From assembly GCF_030929555.1 (NCBI RefSeq), contig NZ_JAVFVT010000005.1, forward strand, positions 171,219 to 235,218: 64,000 nt of DNA. Reading direction: 5' to 3'. Made by a program: the position numbers and the translations under genes. Numbering within the stretch: position 1 is the stretch's first letter; every line of letters begins with the position of its first letter. Below the pieces are notes generated by a model that did not search any database, was not told where the DNA came from, and saw nothing but the letters and a program-made list of their open reading frames with translations. Shown piece after piece: positions 27,059 through 36,789 of this stretch. The stretch comes from Paenibacillus sp. LHD-117. Lineage in GTDB: Bacteria; Bacillota; Bacilli; Paenibacillales; Paenibacillaceae.

Positions 27059-29092
27059 ATGGCTGTATTTCCATCCACCCTGCAACTGGACGGCGCTCCC
27101 CTGGAAGGCGCAAGTCCGCTGCCCATGTTCCGAAGCCGCAACCCGCATCGGGAAGTGTCCGATAACGGCACGTTCTCCGCGGGGCATCGGGAGAAGCTCG
27201 GCTATGAAACCGGGGAACGTTATTTGCCTTACCGCATGCAGGACCGTTATTCCAGAGATCTGGTTCCCATGACCGTGGAGACCATCGTGCTGGAGAACGA
27301 TCGTTTGCGGGCGACCTTCCTCCCCCAATACGGCGGCAGGCTGTATTCGCTGATCGACAAACGGTCGAACCGAGACATTTTGTATACGAACCCGGTGTTC
27401 CGGCCCGGAAACCTGGCCATTCTGAACGCCTGGTTCTCCGGCGGAATCGAGTGGAACATCGGCCAGGTCGGCCATACGTTCACCACCTGCTCGCCCATGC
27501 ATGCCGCGAAGCTGACGGATCGGGACGGCAACGAATTTCTTCGCCTGTACGAATACGAGCGGTGCAAAAACGTATTCTGGCAGTTGGACTTCCATCTGCC
27601 CCCGGGATCGGACCATCTCCAAATCTACGTACGCATCGTGAACGATAACGACGAGGAAGTCCCTATGTATTGGTGGACGAATATCGCGGTGCAGGAGACG
27701 CCACAAGCCAGAGTATTCTCCGAGACGGACGAGGTCGTCTATATCGACCATGCCATTAAGGGCTTCGGGCTCGGCCGGCTGCCGAACCTGCCCACCGTAC
27801 CGGATACGGATGTTTCTTATCCGATGAACTTCCCGTTCTCGAACGAATACTTCTTCCAGACGCCGGAGGCTTGCGCTGCCCCGTGGGAAGCCGTCGCCTA
27901 CGAGGACGGGCGATTGTTCTACGAACGTTCGACCGCCTTGCTTCGTTATCGCAAAATGTTCTGCTGGGGCCATCATGCCGGCGGCAGACGCTGGTGCGAC
28001 TTCTTGTCCAGGCCCGGCGAAGGCAATTATATCGAGATCCAAGGCGGATTCGCGCCGACGCAGCTGCATGGACTGGATATGCCTGCGGGGTCGGAATGGG
28101 ATTTCACTCAGATCATCGGGATGGCGGATGTCGACGCCGATCGTGCCATTGGTCCGGATTGGCGGGACTCGAACGCCTACGCGCGATCCGAGGTGGAGCG
28201 CCGGATGCCGGAAGACGAGCTGCTGCGGCTGCACGAGACGCTGAGAGCGGAAGGAACGAAGACGACCGGGCAGCCTCTGTTCCACGGCTCCGTCTGGGGA
28301 GCTTTGGAGCGCAGGCGCAGGGAGAAGCTGAATGGGCGGAGCCTTCCGCAAGGCTTCGACTTCCCGCTCTCCGCGCTGAATGCCGAGGGTGAAGGAGCCG
28401 ACTGGCTGACGCTGCTCGAGGAAGGGCGCATGCCGGAGCGCGGCGCCGGCGAACAGCCGAAAGCCTGGATGGTGCAGGACGAATGGCTGGCGCTGCTCCA
28501 AGGCAGCCTGAAGACGCAGGAGAACGAAAGCTGGAACGCCTATCTGCATCTTGGCGTCATGCTCTACGAACGAGGGCGGGAAGACGAGGCGCTTGCGGTA
28601 TGGGAAACCTCCCTCCGGCTGAAGCCGTCCGTCTGGGCCTATCGCAACCTCGCCGAAGCGATGCGCCGCAGCGGAAGACGTCGCGACGCGTTATTTTATT
28701 GGCGGGAAGCGCTAACGCTCGCGCCCGTACTTCCCGACCAAGCGCTCTCCGAGGAATATATCCGGCTGCTGATCGAGGACGGGCGATACGAAGAAGCCTG
28801 GTCCTTCTATAACCGTCTGCCGGATAAACAGAAGGCGGCCGACCGCATTCGGATCATTGTCGGGGCGGCTGCGCTGGAGCTGGACAACGAAGCGTTCATC
28901 AACCGCCTCTTCCTGCAGGAGTTCGCCGTCATTCGGGAAGGGGAGCTGCTCATCATCGAGCTCTGGTACAAGTATCATGCGCGCAAGATGGCGAGAGACC
29001 GAGGAGAGCCGTTCGCGGAGTCCCACATCGAGGAAGCCAAGCTCCGGTTCCCGCCGCCGAACAACATCGACTTCCGGATCATCGGAGAATAA
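27059..29092 (+). CDS. DUF5107 protein with C-terminal TPR region
   Basis: 677 residues. The N-terminal DUF5107 domain (about 40-330; L-P-Q-Y-G-G-R-L-Y-S-L, G-G-I-E-W-N, P-M-Y-W-W-T-N) resembles a galactose-mutarotase-like supersandwich. The C-terminal part (about 470-660) is TPR-like (A-Y-L-H-L-G-V-M-L-Y-E-R-G-R). There is no signal peptide, so it is cytoplasmic. DUF5107 proteins often sit with sugar ABC transporters; a role in sugar recognition or anomer conversion is plausible but unproven. Strong RBS AAGGAGG; last gene of the operon. Confidence 0.82.
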   Translation: MAVFPSTLQLDGAPLEGASPLPMFRSRNPHREVSDNGTFSAGHREKLGYETGERYLPYRMQDRYSRDLVPMTVETIVLENDRLRATFLPQYGGRLYSLIDKRSNRDILYTNPVFRPGNLAILNAWFSGGIEWNIGQVGHTFTTCSPMHAAKLTDRDGNEFLRLYEYERCKNVFWQLDFHLPPGSDHLQIYVRIVNDNDEEVPMYWWTNIAVQETPQARVFSETDEVVYIDHAIKGFGLGRLPNLPTVPDTDVSYPMNFPFSNEYFFQTPEACAAPWEAVAYEDGRLFYERSTALLRYRKMFCWGHHAGGRRWCDFLSRPGEGNYIEIQGGFAPTQLHGLDMPAGSEWDFTQIIGMADVDADRAIGPDWRDSNAYARSEVERRMPEDELLRLHETLRAEGTKTTGQPLFHGSVWGALERRRREKLNGRSLPQGFDFPLSALNAEGEGADWLTLLEEGRMPERGAGEQPKAWMVQDEWLALLQGSLKTQENESWNAYLHLGVMLYERGREDEALAVWETSLRLKPSVWAYRNLAEAMRRSGRRRDALFYWREALTLAPVLPDQALSEEYIRLLIEDGRYEEAWSFYNRLPDKQKAADRIRIIVGAAALELDNEAFINRLFLQEFAVIREGELLIIELWYKYHARKMARDRGEPFAESHIEEAKLRFPPPNNIDFRIIGE

Positions 29093-29113
29093 AACCGTCG
29101 CGCAAGCGGAACG

Positions 29114-29157
29114 AAGGGCTGTCCCGGAAGGTCGAACGACCTTTCGGGACAGCCCTT
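29114..29157. terminator. Long bidirectional hairpin terminator
   Basis: A 20-bp stem running from AAGGGCTGTCCCG to its complement ending CAGCCCTT, with one mismatch and a GAAC loop, lies between the convergent DUF5107 and PLP-enzyme genes. T-runs are weak on both sides. Confidence 0.65.
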
Positions 29158-29186
29158 GTTTGCGGATGGCGCACGGCTAACCTCCT

Positions 29187-30410
29187 TTAGCGGGCGAGCT
29201 CTTGCGTTTCATCCGGTTTATGCGGTTCAAGCGGTTCGTTCGCAGCCGCAAGCCACGCCTGCTCGAGATCCCCGATTAGCTCCGCCGTGTCCTCGAGCCC
29301 GATGTACAGCCTGACGACCGACGGGTTGCCGCCGTCCGGGTTTCTCTCATCGGGTGTCGCCCCCACCGTGACGAGGCTCTCGTAGCCGCCCCAGCTTACG
29401 CCGATGCGGAAGTAACGAAGCGAATCGGCCCAACGCTTCATGACGGGCACCGGCAGCTTCGATTCGAAGGAGAAGAGGCTGCCGTAGCCGTCTAGCTGCT
29501 TCCGGGAGAGCGCATGCTGGGGATGCGATTGCAGTCCGGGATGATTGACCCGGTTGACCAACGGATGGTCTTCCAGATAAGCCGCGATCGCGAGGCCGCT
29601 CTTCTGATGGCGCTCCATGCGCAGCGGAAGCGTGCGAAGGCCGCGGATCATGAGCGATGCCGTATGCGCCGTCATGATGCCCCCGAACAGCATATACCCT
29701 TTGTTCCCGATCCGGTTCATGATTGAAGCTTGCCCGACCGCGACCCCTCCCAGGCAATCGCTATGGCCGGACAAATATTTGGTCATGGAATGCAGCACGA
29801 CGTCGATGCCGAGCGTAAGCGGCCGCTGGAAGCACGGCGTAGCCCAGCTGCTGTCGATCAGCGTCAAGACGCCCGCTTTCTTCGCCAGCTTGGCGACGCC
29901 CTCCAGATCTTGCAGCTGGAACAGGCCGGACGTCGGACTTTCCAAATAAATGATTCTCGTATTCGGCCGCAAGGCCTGCTCGAAGTCGGACAGCCGGCTT
30001 CCGTCGACGTAGGTCACTTCGACGAGATAACGTTCCGACATTTCGTTCAGGAATTCGCGGGTCGGCCCGTAGGCTTGCTTCACGCAGACGACATGATCGC
30101 CCGACTTCAATAGCGCGTGCAAGGTGCTTGCGATGGCGGCCATGCCGGAGGCGAAACATCGGGCTTGCTCGCCCTGCTCCAGCTCGGCGATCCGGCTTTC
30201 CAAGTAGCTCACCGTCGGATTATTGCCCCTGGAATATACCGTCGCGCTTAAGACATCCCGCATCGCGAGATCGAAGCTTTCGTGATTCTCGAACGCGAAC
30301 AGGCTGTTCTGATAGATCGGCATCGCGACGGCTCCGTAATGTCTGGGATCCACTTGATCATGCGCCACTTTCGAATAGATGCTTTCATCCGGTCCCTTGC
30401 TCTCTGCCAT
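29187..30410 (-). CDS. Cys/Met metabolism PLP-dependent enzyme
   Basis: 407 residues of the cystathionine gamma-synthase/lyase fold: Y-S-R-G-N-N-P-T near 50, C-F-A-S-G-M-A-A-I near 82, D-S-S-W-A-T-P near 180 and the PLP lysine in H-S-M-T-K-Y-L-S-G-H near 205. These enzymes catalyse gamma- or beta-elimination or replacement on sulfur amino acids and homologues. ATG 30410 follows GAGGG; the upstream frame to 30554 runs into the permease gene. It is the last gene of a sugar-type ABC operon, an unusual partner. Confidence 0.82.
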   Translation of the reverse strand: MAESKGPDESIYSKVAHDQVDPRHYGAVAMPIYQNSLFAFENHESFDLAMRDVLSATVYSRGNNPTVSYLESRIAELEQGEQARCFASGMAAIASTLHALLKSGDHVVCVKQAYGPTREFLNEMSERYLVEVTYVDGSRLSDFEQALRPNTRIIYLESPTSGLFQLQDLEGVAKLAKKAGVLTLIDSSWATPCFQRPLTLGIDVVLHSMTKYLSGHSDCLGGVAVGQASIMNRIGNKGYMLFGGIMTAHTASLMIRGLRTLPLRMERHQKSGLAIAAYLEDHPLVNRVNHPGLQSHPQHALSRKQLDGYGSLFSFESKLPVPVMKRWADSLRYFRIGVSWGGYESLVTVGATPDERNPDGGNPSVVRLYIGLEDTAELIGDLEQAWLAAANEPLEPHKPDETQELAR

Positions 30411-30439
30411 GTTAGTCCCTCGATCCATGCTGTAATGGG

Positions 30440-31279
30440 TTATCCTTTCTCCGCGCCTTGCGTCAACCCTTCCACGATGAATCGCTGGGCGAAAGCGAAC
30501 AAAACGATCGTGGGCAGGATCGACAATACCGTTCCCGCCGACATCGCGCCCCAATCCACGTCGAACTTCATGACGAAGGAATTCATGGCGACCGGTATCG
30601 TCTTCAGCGCGTCGTCGTCGATGAACATGACGGCCATGAACAGCTCGTTCCAGTTCTGGACGAACGCGAAAATAAAGGTCGAGGCGATGCCCGGAAGCAT
30701 GATCGGGATAATGACCCGGATCAGAGCGGTAAGCCGCGAGCAGCCGTCGATCATGGCCGCCTCCTCCAGGCTGCTCGGGATGCGCTGGAAGAAACTGCGC
30801 AGCATGATCGTGGAGAACGGAATGAGCATGACCGTGTAGGCGATGACCAAGGACATGCGGTTATTGATCAACTCCAGATCCGCCATCAGCAGATAGAGCG
30901 GCGCGAGCGCGATGAAACCCGGCAGCATCTGCGTGGAGAAAAACGCCATCATGATTTGTTTGTGGCCCCGGAACTGGAATCTGGCCATCACGTATCCGCT
31001 AAGAATAGCGATCGCAAGCACGATCAGCGCGGAAATGACGGAGATGAGCAAGCTATTTCCGATATAAATATGAAACTTCGAGATTTTGAAGATTTGGGTG
31101 TAATTCTCGAACGTAAACCGTTCAGGCCAATAACGGATCGGGAAGGAGAAAATATCCTTCTGCGGCTTCAGCGACGTGATCACGATCCAATACAGCGGGA
31201 ACACCATCACCACGAAGTGCAGCGCCATATACAACACCTTCAAGCCCATCAGCAAGCGAGGTTTCATTTTAGAAATCAC
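30440..31279 (-). CDS. CUT1 ABC transporter permease (MalG type)
   Basis: 279 residues, six TM helices, EAA loop E-E-A-A-M-I-D-G-C-S (about 185). Start is GTG 31279, overlapping the upstream permease stop by 11 bp, or ATG 31267. The overlap implies translational coupling. It carries solute across the membrane with the permease encoded just upstream. Confidence 0.9.
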   Translation of the reverse strand: MISKMKPRLLMGLKVLYMALHFVVMVFPLYWIVITSLKPQKDIFSFPIRYWPERFTFENYTQIFKISKFHIYIGNSLLISVISALIVLAIAILSGYVMARFQFRGHKQIMMAFFSTQMLPGFIALAPLYLLMADLELINNRMSLVIAYTVMLIPFSTIMLRSFFQRIPSSLEEAAMIDGCSRLTALIRVIIPIMLPGIASTFIFAFVQNWNELFMAVMFIDDDALKTIPVAMNSFVMKFDVDWGAMSAGTVLSILPTIVLFAFAQRFIVEGLTQGAEKG

Positions 31280-32159
31280 CCGCCTTCTCCGACTTGGTCG
31301 CGAATAAATAGAAGATGGTATAAAGCATGAGGATCCCGATCATGATGACGCCGATCGCCGATGCCATGCCGTAGTCTCCGCCGTACAAAATTTTGTCCAG
31401 CATGAGGGAGGACAGAATATGCGTCATCCCTGCGGGTCCGCCGTTCGTCAAACCGTAGATGATCGACGGGTCGTTGAAAATCCAGATCGCCCTCAGCAAG
31501 GTCGTCGCGATAATGGTAGGCAGAATAAACGGGAACGTCACGTTAAAGAACTTCCGGACGACGCCCGCCCCGTCCATGTCCGCGGCTTCATACAAGTCCG
31601 CCGGCACCGACTGCAGCGCGGCCAGCAGCATGATGGCAAAAAACGCGATGCCGTACCATACGTTGGCGACGATTACCGAAATCATCGCCCAGTCCGGATC
31701 GGAGAGGAAGCCGATACGGCTCTCGATCAAGCCCGTGCGCATGAGCATGTCGTTAATGACACCGATCTGGGAATTGAACATCCACTTCCAGATGAGCCCG
31801 ATCAAGAAGCCGGACAACGCCCACGAATAGAAAATGAATCCTTGATACACCCCTCTGCCCCAGAAGCGCTTGCGCAGGATAAGCGCAAGCGACAAGCCGA
31901 GCAGAAACTGGAAGACCAGCGAGAAGAACACCCAATAGCCGCTATTCGTGAGCGCCTGGAGAAACTTCGGATCGCGGAAAGCGTCCGCGAAGTTCCGAAG
32001 CCCGATGAAGCTTACGTTGGACAGATCGAACAGGACGTAGTTCTGGAAGGCCATGATGACCCCTTGGAAGAACGGGTAGAACGTGAATATCAGCAGCAGC
32101 AATAATGCCGGAAGCAAGCTGAGAAGGATAAACGTGCGCTGCCTCATCAATTCAATCAC
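31269..32159 (-). CDS. CUT1 ABC transporter permease (MalF type)
   Basis: 296 residues, six TM helices, EAA loop Y-E-A-A-D-M-D-G-A-G (about 190), and N-D-P-S-I-I-Y-G-L-T-N-G-G-P typical of MalF/UgpA permeases. Start is GTG 32159 right at AAGGCGG, or ATG 32147 with better spacing. It lies 12 bp behind the binding-protein gene. Confidence 0.9.
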   Translation of the reverse strand: MIELMRQRTFILLSLLPALLLLLIFTFYPFFQGVIMAFQNYVLFDLSNVSFIGLRNFADAFRDPKFLQALTNSGYWVFFSLVFQFLLGLSLALILRKRFWGRGVYQGFIFYSWALSGFLIGLIWKWMFNSQIGVINDMLMRTGLIESRIGFLSDPDWAMISVIVANVWYGIAFFAIMLLAALQSVPADLYEAADMDGAGVVRKFFNVTFPFILPTIIATTLLRAIWIFNDPSIIYGLTNGGPAGMTHILSSLMLDKILYGGDYGMASAIGVIMIGILMLYTIFYLFATKSEKAGDF

Positions 32160-32171
32160 CGCCTTTGATTC

Positions 32172-33497
32172 TTATTTGTTCATTTCCGCTTTCGCCGCCG
32201 TCCAATATTCGTCCCATTTCTTCAACGTTTCTTCCGCGGTAGCCCGGCCGAGCAGCAGCGCTTGGCCCGATTCCATCGCGACCGTTCCCCACTGTCCGTT
32301 GGCCGGGTATTGGAACGGCGGCTTGAAGTTGACGAACGTATCCGGTTTATTCGTCATGTCCAGCAGCGTTTTATAAGGACCGTTCTGGAAAAACTCGTCT
32401 TCCGTCGCCGAGGAGTGGATCGGCACGGTGCCGTGATTTTTGGACAGGTTCGTATTCTCCTCCGGCGAGGACAGGAACGCGATTAGCTTCCATGCCGCTT
32501 CCTTGTGCTTGGAATAGGACGTGATGCCCCAGCCCGCGCCTCCGGCGGAGATCAGCGCCTTGCCGGCCGGTCCCGTCGGCATCGGAGCGGTAGCCCAGGT
32601 GCCTTCCTCCATGCCGTCCGTCAATACCTGAATGACGTCGGGATCTTGCAGCAGGAATGCGGTTACGCCTGAGGTGAACGCCTGCACCTGCTCTTGGAAG
32701 CCCCAGTTAATCGAGTCGGGAGGGGAACCTTCCTTATACAGCTTCACGTATTGCTCCAAGGCGGTCTTGGCTTCCGGCGACGAATAGATCGTGCCACCAT
32801 CCTTTAGGAACATCGCGTCTTCGATATTGATCGTCTCCGAGCTGTAAGCCTGGATCATCGTATCCGGGACGGCATTGGCGCCCGGTCCTCCCCGGAAGGA
32901 GAATCCGTAGCGGTTATTGGCGGCGTCCGTCAATTGAACCGATGCGTTCACCAGCTCTTCGTACGACGCGGGAACTTCGATGCCCTTCTCCTTCAGCCAA
33001 TCCGCCCGATAAAACAATTGGCGCTGGTACAGGCCGTTTGGGATAAAATAAAGCTTGCCGTCGACCTGGGCAACGGATTGCGCGACCGCGGTGACCGTGC
33101 CGAAGTCGCTCCATGACTTGGTATATTCGTCAATCGGTTCAACGTAGCCGTTGTTTACGAACTCCGCCACGTTCAGATCGCGCACTTCCACGATGTCCAG
33201 CTCTTGCTTCGCGCCGAGCATCGTTCTGATTTTGTTGTCCGCCTGATCGAACGGAGGAGAAACTAATTCAACTTTAATGGCGGGGTTTTGCTTCATGAAT
33301 TTATCAATGCTAGCTTGAATCAATTCGGTTCTGCCAGGGCTAGTCAAGCTTTCGATCATACGCAGCGTAACAATCTCGTCACTGCCGTTGCCGCCGGAAC
33401 CACCGGAACCGCCGGAGCTGCACGCCGTCGTTAAACCGAGCAGCAGTACGATCGACATGGCCGATAACATCCACTTTTGCTTTGCTATCATTCGCAT
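32172..33497 (-). CDS. Extracellular solute-binding lipoprotein (CUT1 family)
   Basis: 441 residues. Lipobox T-T-A-C followed by a Gly/Ser-rich linker, then an SBP_bac_1 fold (K-F-M-K-Q-N-P-A-I-K-V-E-L near 60; Q-L-F-Y-R-A-D-W-L near 160). GAGGGGG precedes ATG 33497. First gene of the ABC/PLP-enzyme operon, with its own promoter downstream of the FadR-type regulator gene. Confidence 0.88.
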   Translation of the reverse strand: MRMIAKQKWMLSAMSIVLLLGLTTACSSGGSGGSGGNGSDEIVTLRMIESLTSPGRTELIQASIDKFMKQNPAIKVELVSPPFDQADNKIRTMLGAKQELDIVEVRDLNVAEFVNNGYVEPIDEYTKSWSDFGTVTAVAQSVAQVDGKLYFIPNGLYQRQLFYRADWLKEKGIEVPASYEELVNASVQLTDAANNRYGFSFRGGPGANAVPDTMIQAYSSETINIEDAMFLKDGGTIYSSPEAKTALEQYVKLYKEGSPPDSINWGFQEQVQAFTSGVTAFLLQDPDVIQVLTDGMEEGTWATAPMPTGPAGKALISAGGAGWGITSYSKHKEAAWKLIAFLSSPEENTNLSKNHGTVPIHSSATEDEFFQNGPYKTLLDMTNKPDTFVNFKPPFQYPANGQWGTVAMESGQALLLGRATAEETLKKWDEYWTAAKAEMNK

Positions 33498-33531
33498 TTG
33501 AATCCCCCTCGATATAGTTTCATACTTTCTG

Positions 33532-33577
33532 CCTGTATGATAGGTCAACTATACTGTAAGCCTTTTCATTTTGTCAA
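33532..33577 (-). promoter_or_regulatory. Promoter and candidate operator of the ABC operon
   Basis: On the minus strand TTGACA (33577-33572), an 18-bp spacer and TATAGT (33553-33548). The imperfect dyad CCTGTATGATAGG at 33532-33544 lies around the start site and could be the FadR-type repressor operator. Confidence 0.55.
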
Positions 33578-33588
33578 CAAAAAAACGC

Positions 33589-34269
33589 TCAATATTTCCG
33601 GATCGTTTCTTCGATAATATCCATCATTTTATGGAATTCCGTAAGCGCGTGCGCCACGTCATGTTGGGCGATTCCGTCGAACATCGTGCGGTGGTAAGGA
33701 TACGTATTATCGAATAATTCCTTCACGCCGAACGGACCCGCGAAAAACTTCTCGATCAAGCCGGCGATCGATTCGTATACGCTGTGCAGCAGCGGATTGG
33801 CCGCCGCGTGATAGATCTGCTGATGGAATTCGAAGTCGATTGCCGACGTATCGAGGCCCCTCTGCTTCCGTTCGTCGTATTCCTTCAGGCATAGCCGCAG
33901 CTTCTCGATCATCTCCGGGTTGATGCGCATCGCGGCGAGCTCCACGGCTTTTCCTTCGAGCGCCCTCCGGACATCCAGAATATGGAGCAGGAACTTTTTC
34001 TCGTTCTCCACCTTCACCTTGCCGCTATAACGGAACGAGCCCGCATCATTGACGTAGATCCCCTTTCCATTCACCACTTTAATGATGTCGATGGCCTCCA
34101 AATACCTTAACGCTTCGCGCAAGGACGAACGCCCGACCCCGAACAGCTTGGTCAGCTCCTCGGCCGAAGGAAGCTTGTCCCCTTCCTGCAGCTCTTTGTC
34201 TTCGATATACTTTTGGATTTCCTCCGCGACAAGCTCGTGCACGTGCTGCTTTTTGATTTTACGAGACAT
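33589..34269 (-). CDS. FadR-family GntR transcriptional regulator
   Basis: 226 residues. N-terminal GntR winged helix (about 8-75; L-P-S-A-E-E-L-T-K-L-F-G-V-G-R-S-S-L-R-E-A-L) and C-terminal FCD domain (about 95-220) with the metal or ligand histidines in F-H-Q-Q-I-Y-H and P-Y-H-R-T-M-F. Start is ATG 34269, after AAGGGAGA. It sits between the ABC operon and the dga-type operon and probably controls the former. FCD regulators usually bind small acids. Confidence 0.87.
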   Translation of the reverse strand: MSRKIKKQHVHELVAEEIQKYIEDKELQEGDKLPSAEELTKLFGVGRSSLREALRYLEAIDIIKVVNGKGIYVNDAGSFRYSGKVKVENEKKFLLHILDVRRALEGKAVELAAMRINPEMIEKLRLCLKEYDERKQRGLDTSAIDFEFHQQIYHAAANPLLHSVYESIAGLIEKFFAGPFGVKELFDNTYPYHRTMFDGIAQHDVAHALTEFHKMMDIIEETIRKY

Positions 34270-34389
34270 TCCGTTTGTTCTCCCTTTCCACCTTTCAGAT
34301 AGGTGAATCTTATGCGAAAGACTATGGTTTGTCAACAAGGTTTGAGCTTGGACTGCGCATGGACTCAGCTTGATCTGAGCTTGCTTTTA

Positions 34390-34446
34390 TTTGGCATGCC
34401 AAACATTATAACGTTATATTGTATTTTCGATTTTCTATGATATTCT
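34390..34446 (+). promoter_or_regulatory. Promoter of the dga-type operon with two palindromes
   Basis: TTGTAT (34419-34424), a 16-bp spacer and TATTCT (34441-34446). Two perfect palindromes precede it: TTTGGCATGCCAAA (34390-34403) and TATAACGTTATA (34407-34418). The second abuts -35 and suits a GntR-type dimer; the operon encodes such a regulator at 38942. Confidence 0.6.
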
Positions 34447-34507
34447 AGAGTTGTGGAAAAGCTATGCGAGACATCAATCACGCAGACTTGGAAAAAAGGT
34501 GAACGGT

Positions 34508-35626
34508 ATGCATCAACGATACGTATTACGCAATCTTAAACTCGTGAATGAAGAACCGGTGGATATCGCGATCGAAGGCGGCCTCATCGCCGAGGTGAGC
34601 GAAGCAGGCGGCAGGCTCGCGGATGAGGCGAACGGCATCGACTGCTCGGGGCAATACGCGTCGAGCGGCTGGATCGACATGCATGTCCATGCCTTTCCCG
34701 AGCTCGATCCGTACGGCGACGAGATCGACGCGATCGGCGTGGAGCAAGGCGTCGCCACCATCGTCGACGCGGGAAGCTGCGGAGCCGACCGGATCGGCGA
34801 ATTGCTCGCGAGCGGCGAGCAAGCGAAGACGAACCTGCTCGCCTTCCTGAACATCTCGCACATCGGGCTGCTGCGGATCGACGAATTATCCGATCTGGCC
34901 TGGATCAATCGGGAGAAATTGCTTGGGGCGCTTGGATCGCATCGGGACGCCATCGTCGGACTGAAGGCGCGCATCAGCAAAAGCGTCGTGAAGGGCAGCG
35001 GCATCGAGCCGCTCCGCATCGCGCGGTCGTTCTCCGAAGAGACGGGAATGCCGCTCATGGTTCATATCGGTTCGGGCCCGCCCGCGATCGAGGAGGTTGT
35101 TCCGCTTCTCGCGAATAGGGATATCATCACGCATTATCTCAACGGGAAAGCGAACAACCTGTTCGACGAGGATGGTAACCCGCTGGGGGTGCTGCTTGAC
35201 GCCATCGGGCGCGGCGTGCGCCTCGACGTCGGCCACGGCACGGCCAGCTTCTCGTTCAAGGTGGCGGAAGCCGCGAAACGGCATGGCATCGCCTTCGACA
35301 CGATCAGCTCCGACATTTACCGAGGCAACCGCTTGAACGGACCGGTGTACAGCCTCGCGAACGTGCTGACGAAATTTTTGCATTTGGGATACGCCCTAGA
35401 CGAAGTCATCGCGGCGGTCACCTCGAACGCGGCGGACTGGCTCGGCAAACCCGAGCTTGGGCGCATTCAAGCGGGAGACCGGGCGAACTTGACGCTGTTC
35501 ACGGTTGAGCAGCGGAAGACGGAGCTCGTCGATTCCGAAGGGGACAGACGAATCACCGATCAACGAATAGAAGCCAAAGGAGTGGTTGCAGGTGGCAACT
35601 TCATTAAATGCAAAGTATGGCCTTAA
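34508..35626 (+). CDS. Amidohydrolase/deacetylase family metalloenzyme
   Basis: 372 residues of the EF_0837/AHA_3915 amidohydrolase group. Metal ligands H-V-H in W-I-D-M-H-V-H (about 57-63), the bridging Lys in V-G-L-K-A-R, further His in M-V-H-I-G-S-G and L-D-V-G-H-G, and catalytic Asp in S-S-D-I-Y. This family is repeatedly encoded with DgaE- and DgaF-like genes; deacylation or amide hydrolysis of a substrate on the way to glucosaminate is plausible. ATG 34508 follows AAGGTG. First gene of the operon; its 3' end overlaps the next gene by 35 bp. Confidence 0.85.
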   Translation: MHQRYVLRNLKLVNEEPVDIAIEGGLIAEVSEAGGRLADEANGIDCSGQYASSGWIDMHVHAFPELDPYGDEIDAIGVEQGVATIVDAGSCGADRIGELLASGEQAKTNLLAFLNISHIGLLRIDELSDLAWINREKLLGALGSHRDAIVGLKARISKSVVKGSGIEPLRIARSFSEETGMPLMVHIGSGPPAIEEVVPLLANRDIITHYLNGKANNLFDEDGNPLGVLLDAIGRGVRLDVGHGTASFSFKVAEAAKRHGIAFDTISSDIYRGNRLNGPVYSLANVLTKFLHLGYALDEVIAAVTSNAADWLGKPELGRIQAGDRANLTLFTVEQRKTELVDSEGDRRITDQRIEAKGVVAGGNFIKCKVWP

Positions 35627-36701
35627 ACGGGTCATCAACGCTAGCGGGCGCATGAGCATTCTCGGTGTATCCGCGCCGACGGATACCGTCATGGACGCGA
35701 TGAAGCACGGCGGGCAAAATTACGTGGAAATCGCGGATCTGGTCGACAAAGCCGGCGATTACATCGCGGGCATTCTCGGATCGGAAGCGGCGGTCGTCGT
35801 GAACTCGGCCTCGAGCGGCATCGCTTTGTCCGTCGCGGCGATCGTGACCGGCGGCAACAAGCGAGTCAGCCTTCGCCTGCATCAAGAGCCGATCGCGAAG
35901 AACGAAATCATCATGCTGAAGGGACATAACGTCCAGTATGGCGCTCCCGTCGATACGATGGTGTACCTGGGAGGCGGCCAGGTCGTCGAAGTCGGTTACG
36001 CGAACGAAGGCAAAGCCGAACACATCGAAGACGCGATCGGGCCGCTTACGGCGGCGATCCTGTACGTGAAGTCGCATCATGCCGTGCAGAAGAACATGAT
36101 TTCGGTCGAGGAAGCTTGGGAGGTCGCGCAGCGCAGAGGCGTGCCGCTCATCGTGGACGCAGCCGCGGAAGAGGATCTGCAGAAGTATGTTAAGTTCTCG
36201 GATTTGGCAATCTATAGCGGCTCCAAGGCGATCGAAGGCCCGACCTCCGGCATCGTCGGCGGCAAGCGCGAATATATCGAATCGGTCAAGACGCAGCTGC
36301 ACGGCATCGGCCGCAGCATGAAGGTCGGCAAGGAAACGACGTTCGGCCTGCTGCAAGCGCTGGACGAGTATAGCGCGAAGGAAGACAAAAGCGAACAAGA
36401 GAAAGAAGCTTTGCAGCAGCTCATGGCCTTGAACGAGCTGGCCGGCGTCAAAGTGACGATCGTGCAAGACGAGGCCGGACGCGCGATCTTCCGCGCGCGG
36501 ATCGCGATAGACCCTGGCCAGTCCGGAACGACAGCCAAGGCGGTCGTGGACGGCTTGCAGAATGGCGACATTGCCATCTACACGCGGGATTACGGCGTAA
36601 GGCAAGGGTATTTCGACATCGACCCGCGTCCCCTGATGGGCGACGATATGGCGGTCATCGCAGCACGAGTGAGCGAACTGGTGACGGGCTCTCGTTCGTA
36701 A
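35592..36701 (+). CDS. dgaE: DgaE-family PLP-dependent ammonia-lyase
   Basis: 369 residues, SelA-like fold type I PLP enzyme. The likely PLP Lys lies in I-Y-S-G-S-K-A-I-E-G-P, and an S-A-S-S-G-I-A motif near 75 resembles the phosphate-binding loop. D-glucosaminate-6-phosphate ammonia-lyases convert the substrate to 2-keto-3-deoxygluconate 6-phosphate and ammonia. GTG 35592 is 8 nt from GGAG and fits better than TTG 35586. It is translationally coupled to the amidohydrolase. A 51/52-bp repeat array separates it from the aldolase gene. Confidence 0.85.
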   Translation: MATSLNAKYGLKRVINASGRMSILGVSAPTDTVMDAMKHGGQNYVEIADLVDKAGDYIAGILGSEAAVVVNSASSGIALSVAAIVTGGNKRVSLRLHQEPIAKNEIIMLKGHNVQYGAPVDTMVYLGGGQVVEVGYANEGKAEHIEDAIGPLTAAILYVKSHHAVQKNMISVEEAWEVAQRRGVPLIVDAAAEEDLQKYVKFSDLAIYSGSKAIEGPTSGIVGGKREYIESVKTQLHGIGRSMKVGKETTFGLLQALDEYSAKEDKSEQEKEALQQLMALNELAGVKVTIVQDEAGRAIFRARIAIDPGQSGTTAKAVVDGLQNGDIAIYTRDYGVRQGYFDIDPRPLMGDDMAVIAARVSELVTGSRS

Positions 36702-36789
36702 GACGCCGGCCCAGTAGCGCGCCGACAGAAAGTTCCTATTAGAACAAACAGACGGATACCATGCTTGTTCCGGAGCTCGCACGTCGCGT

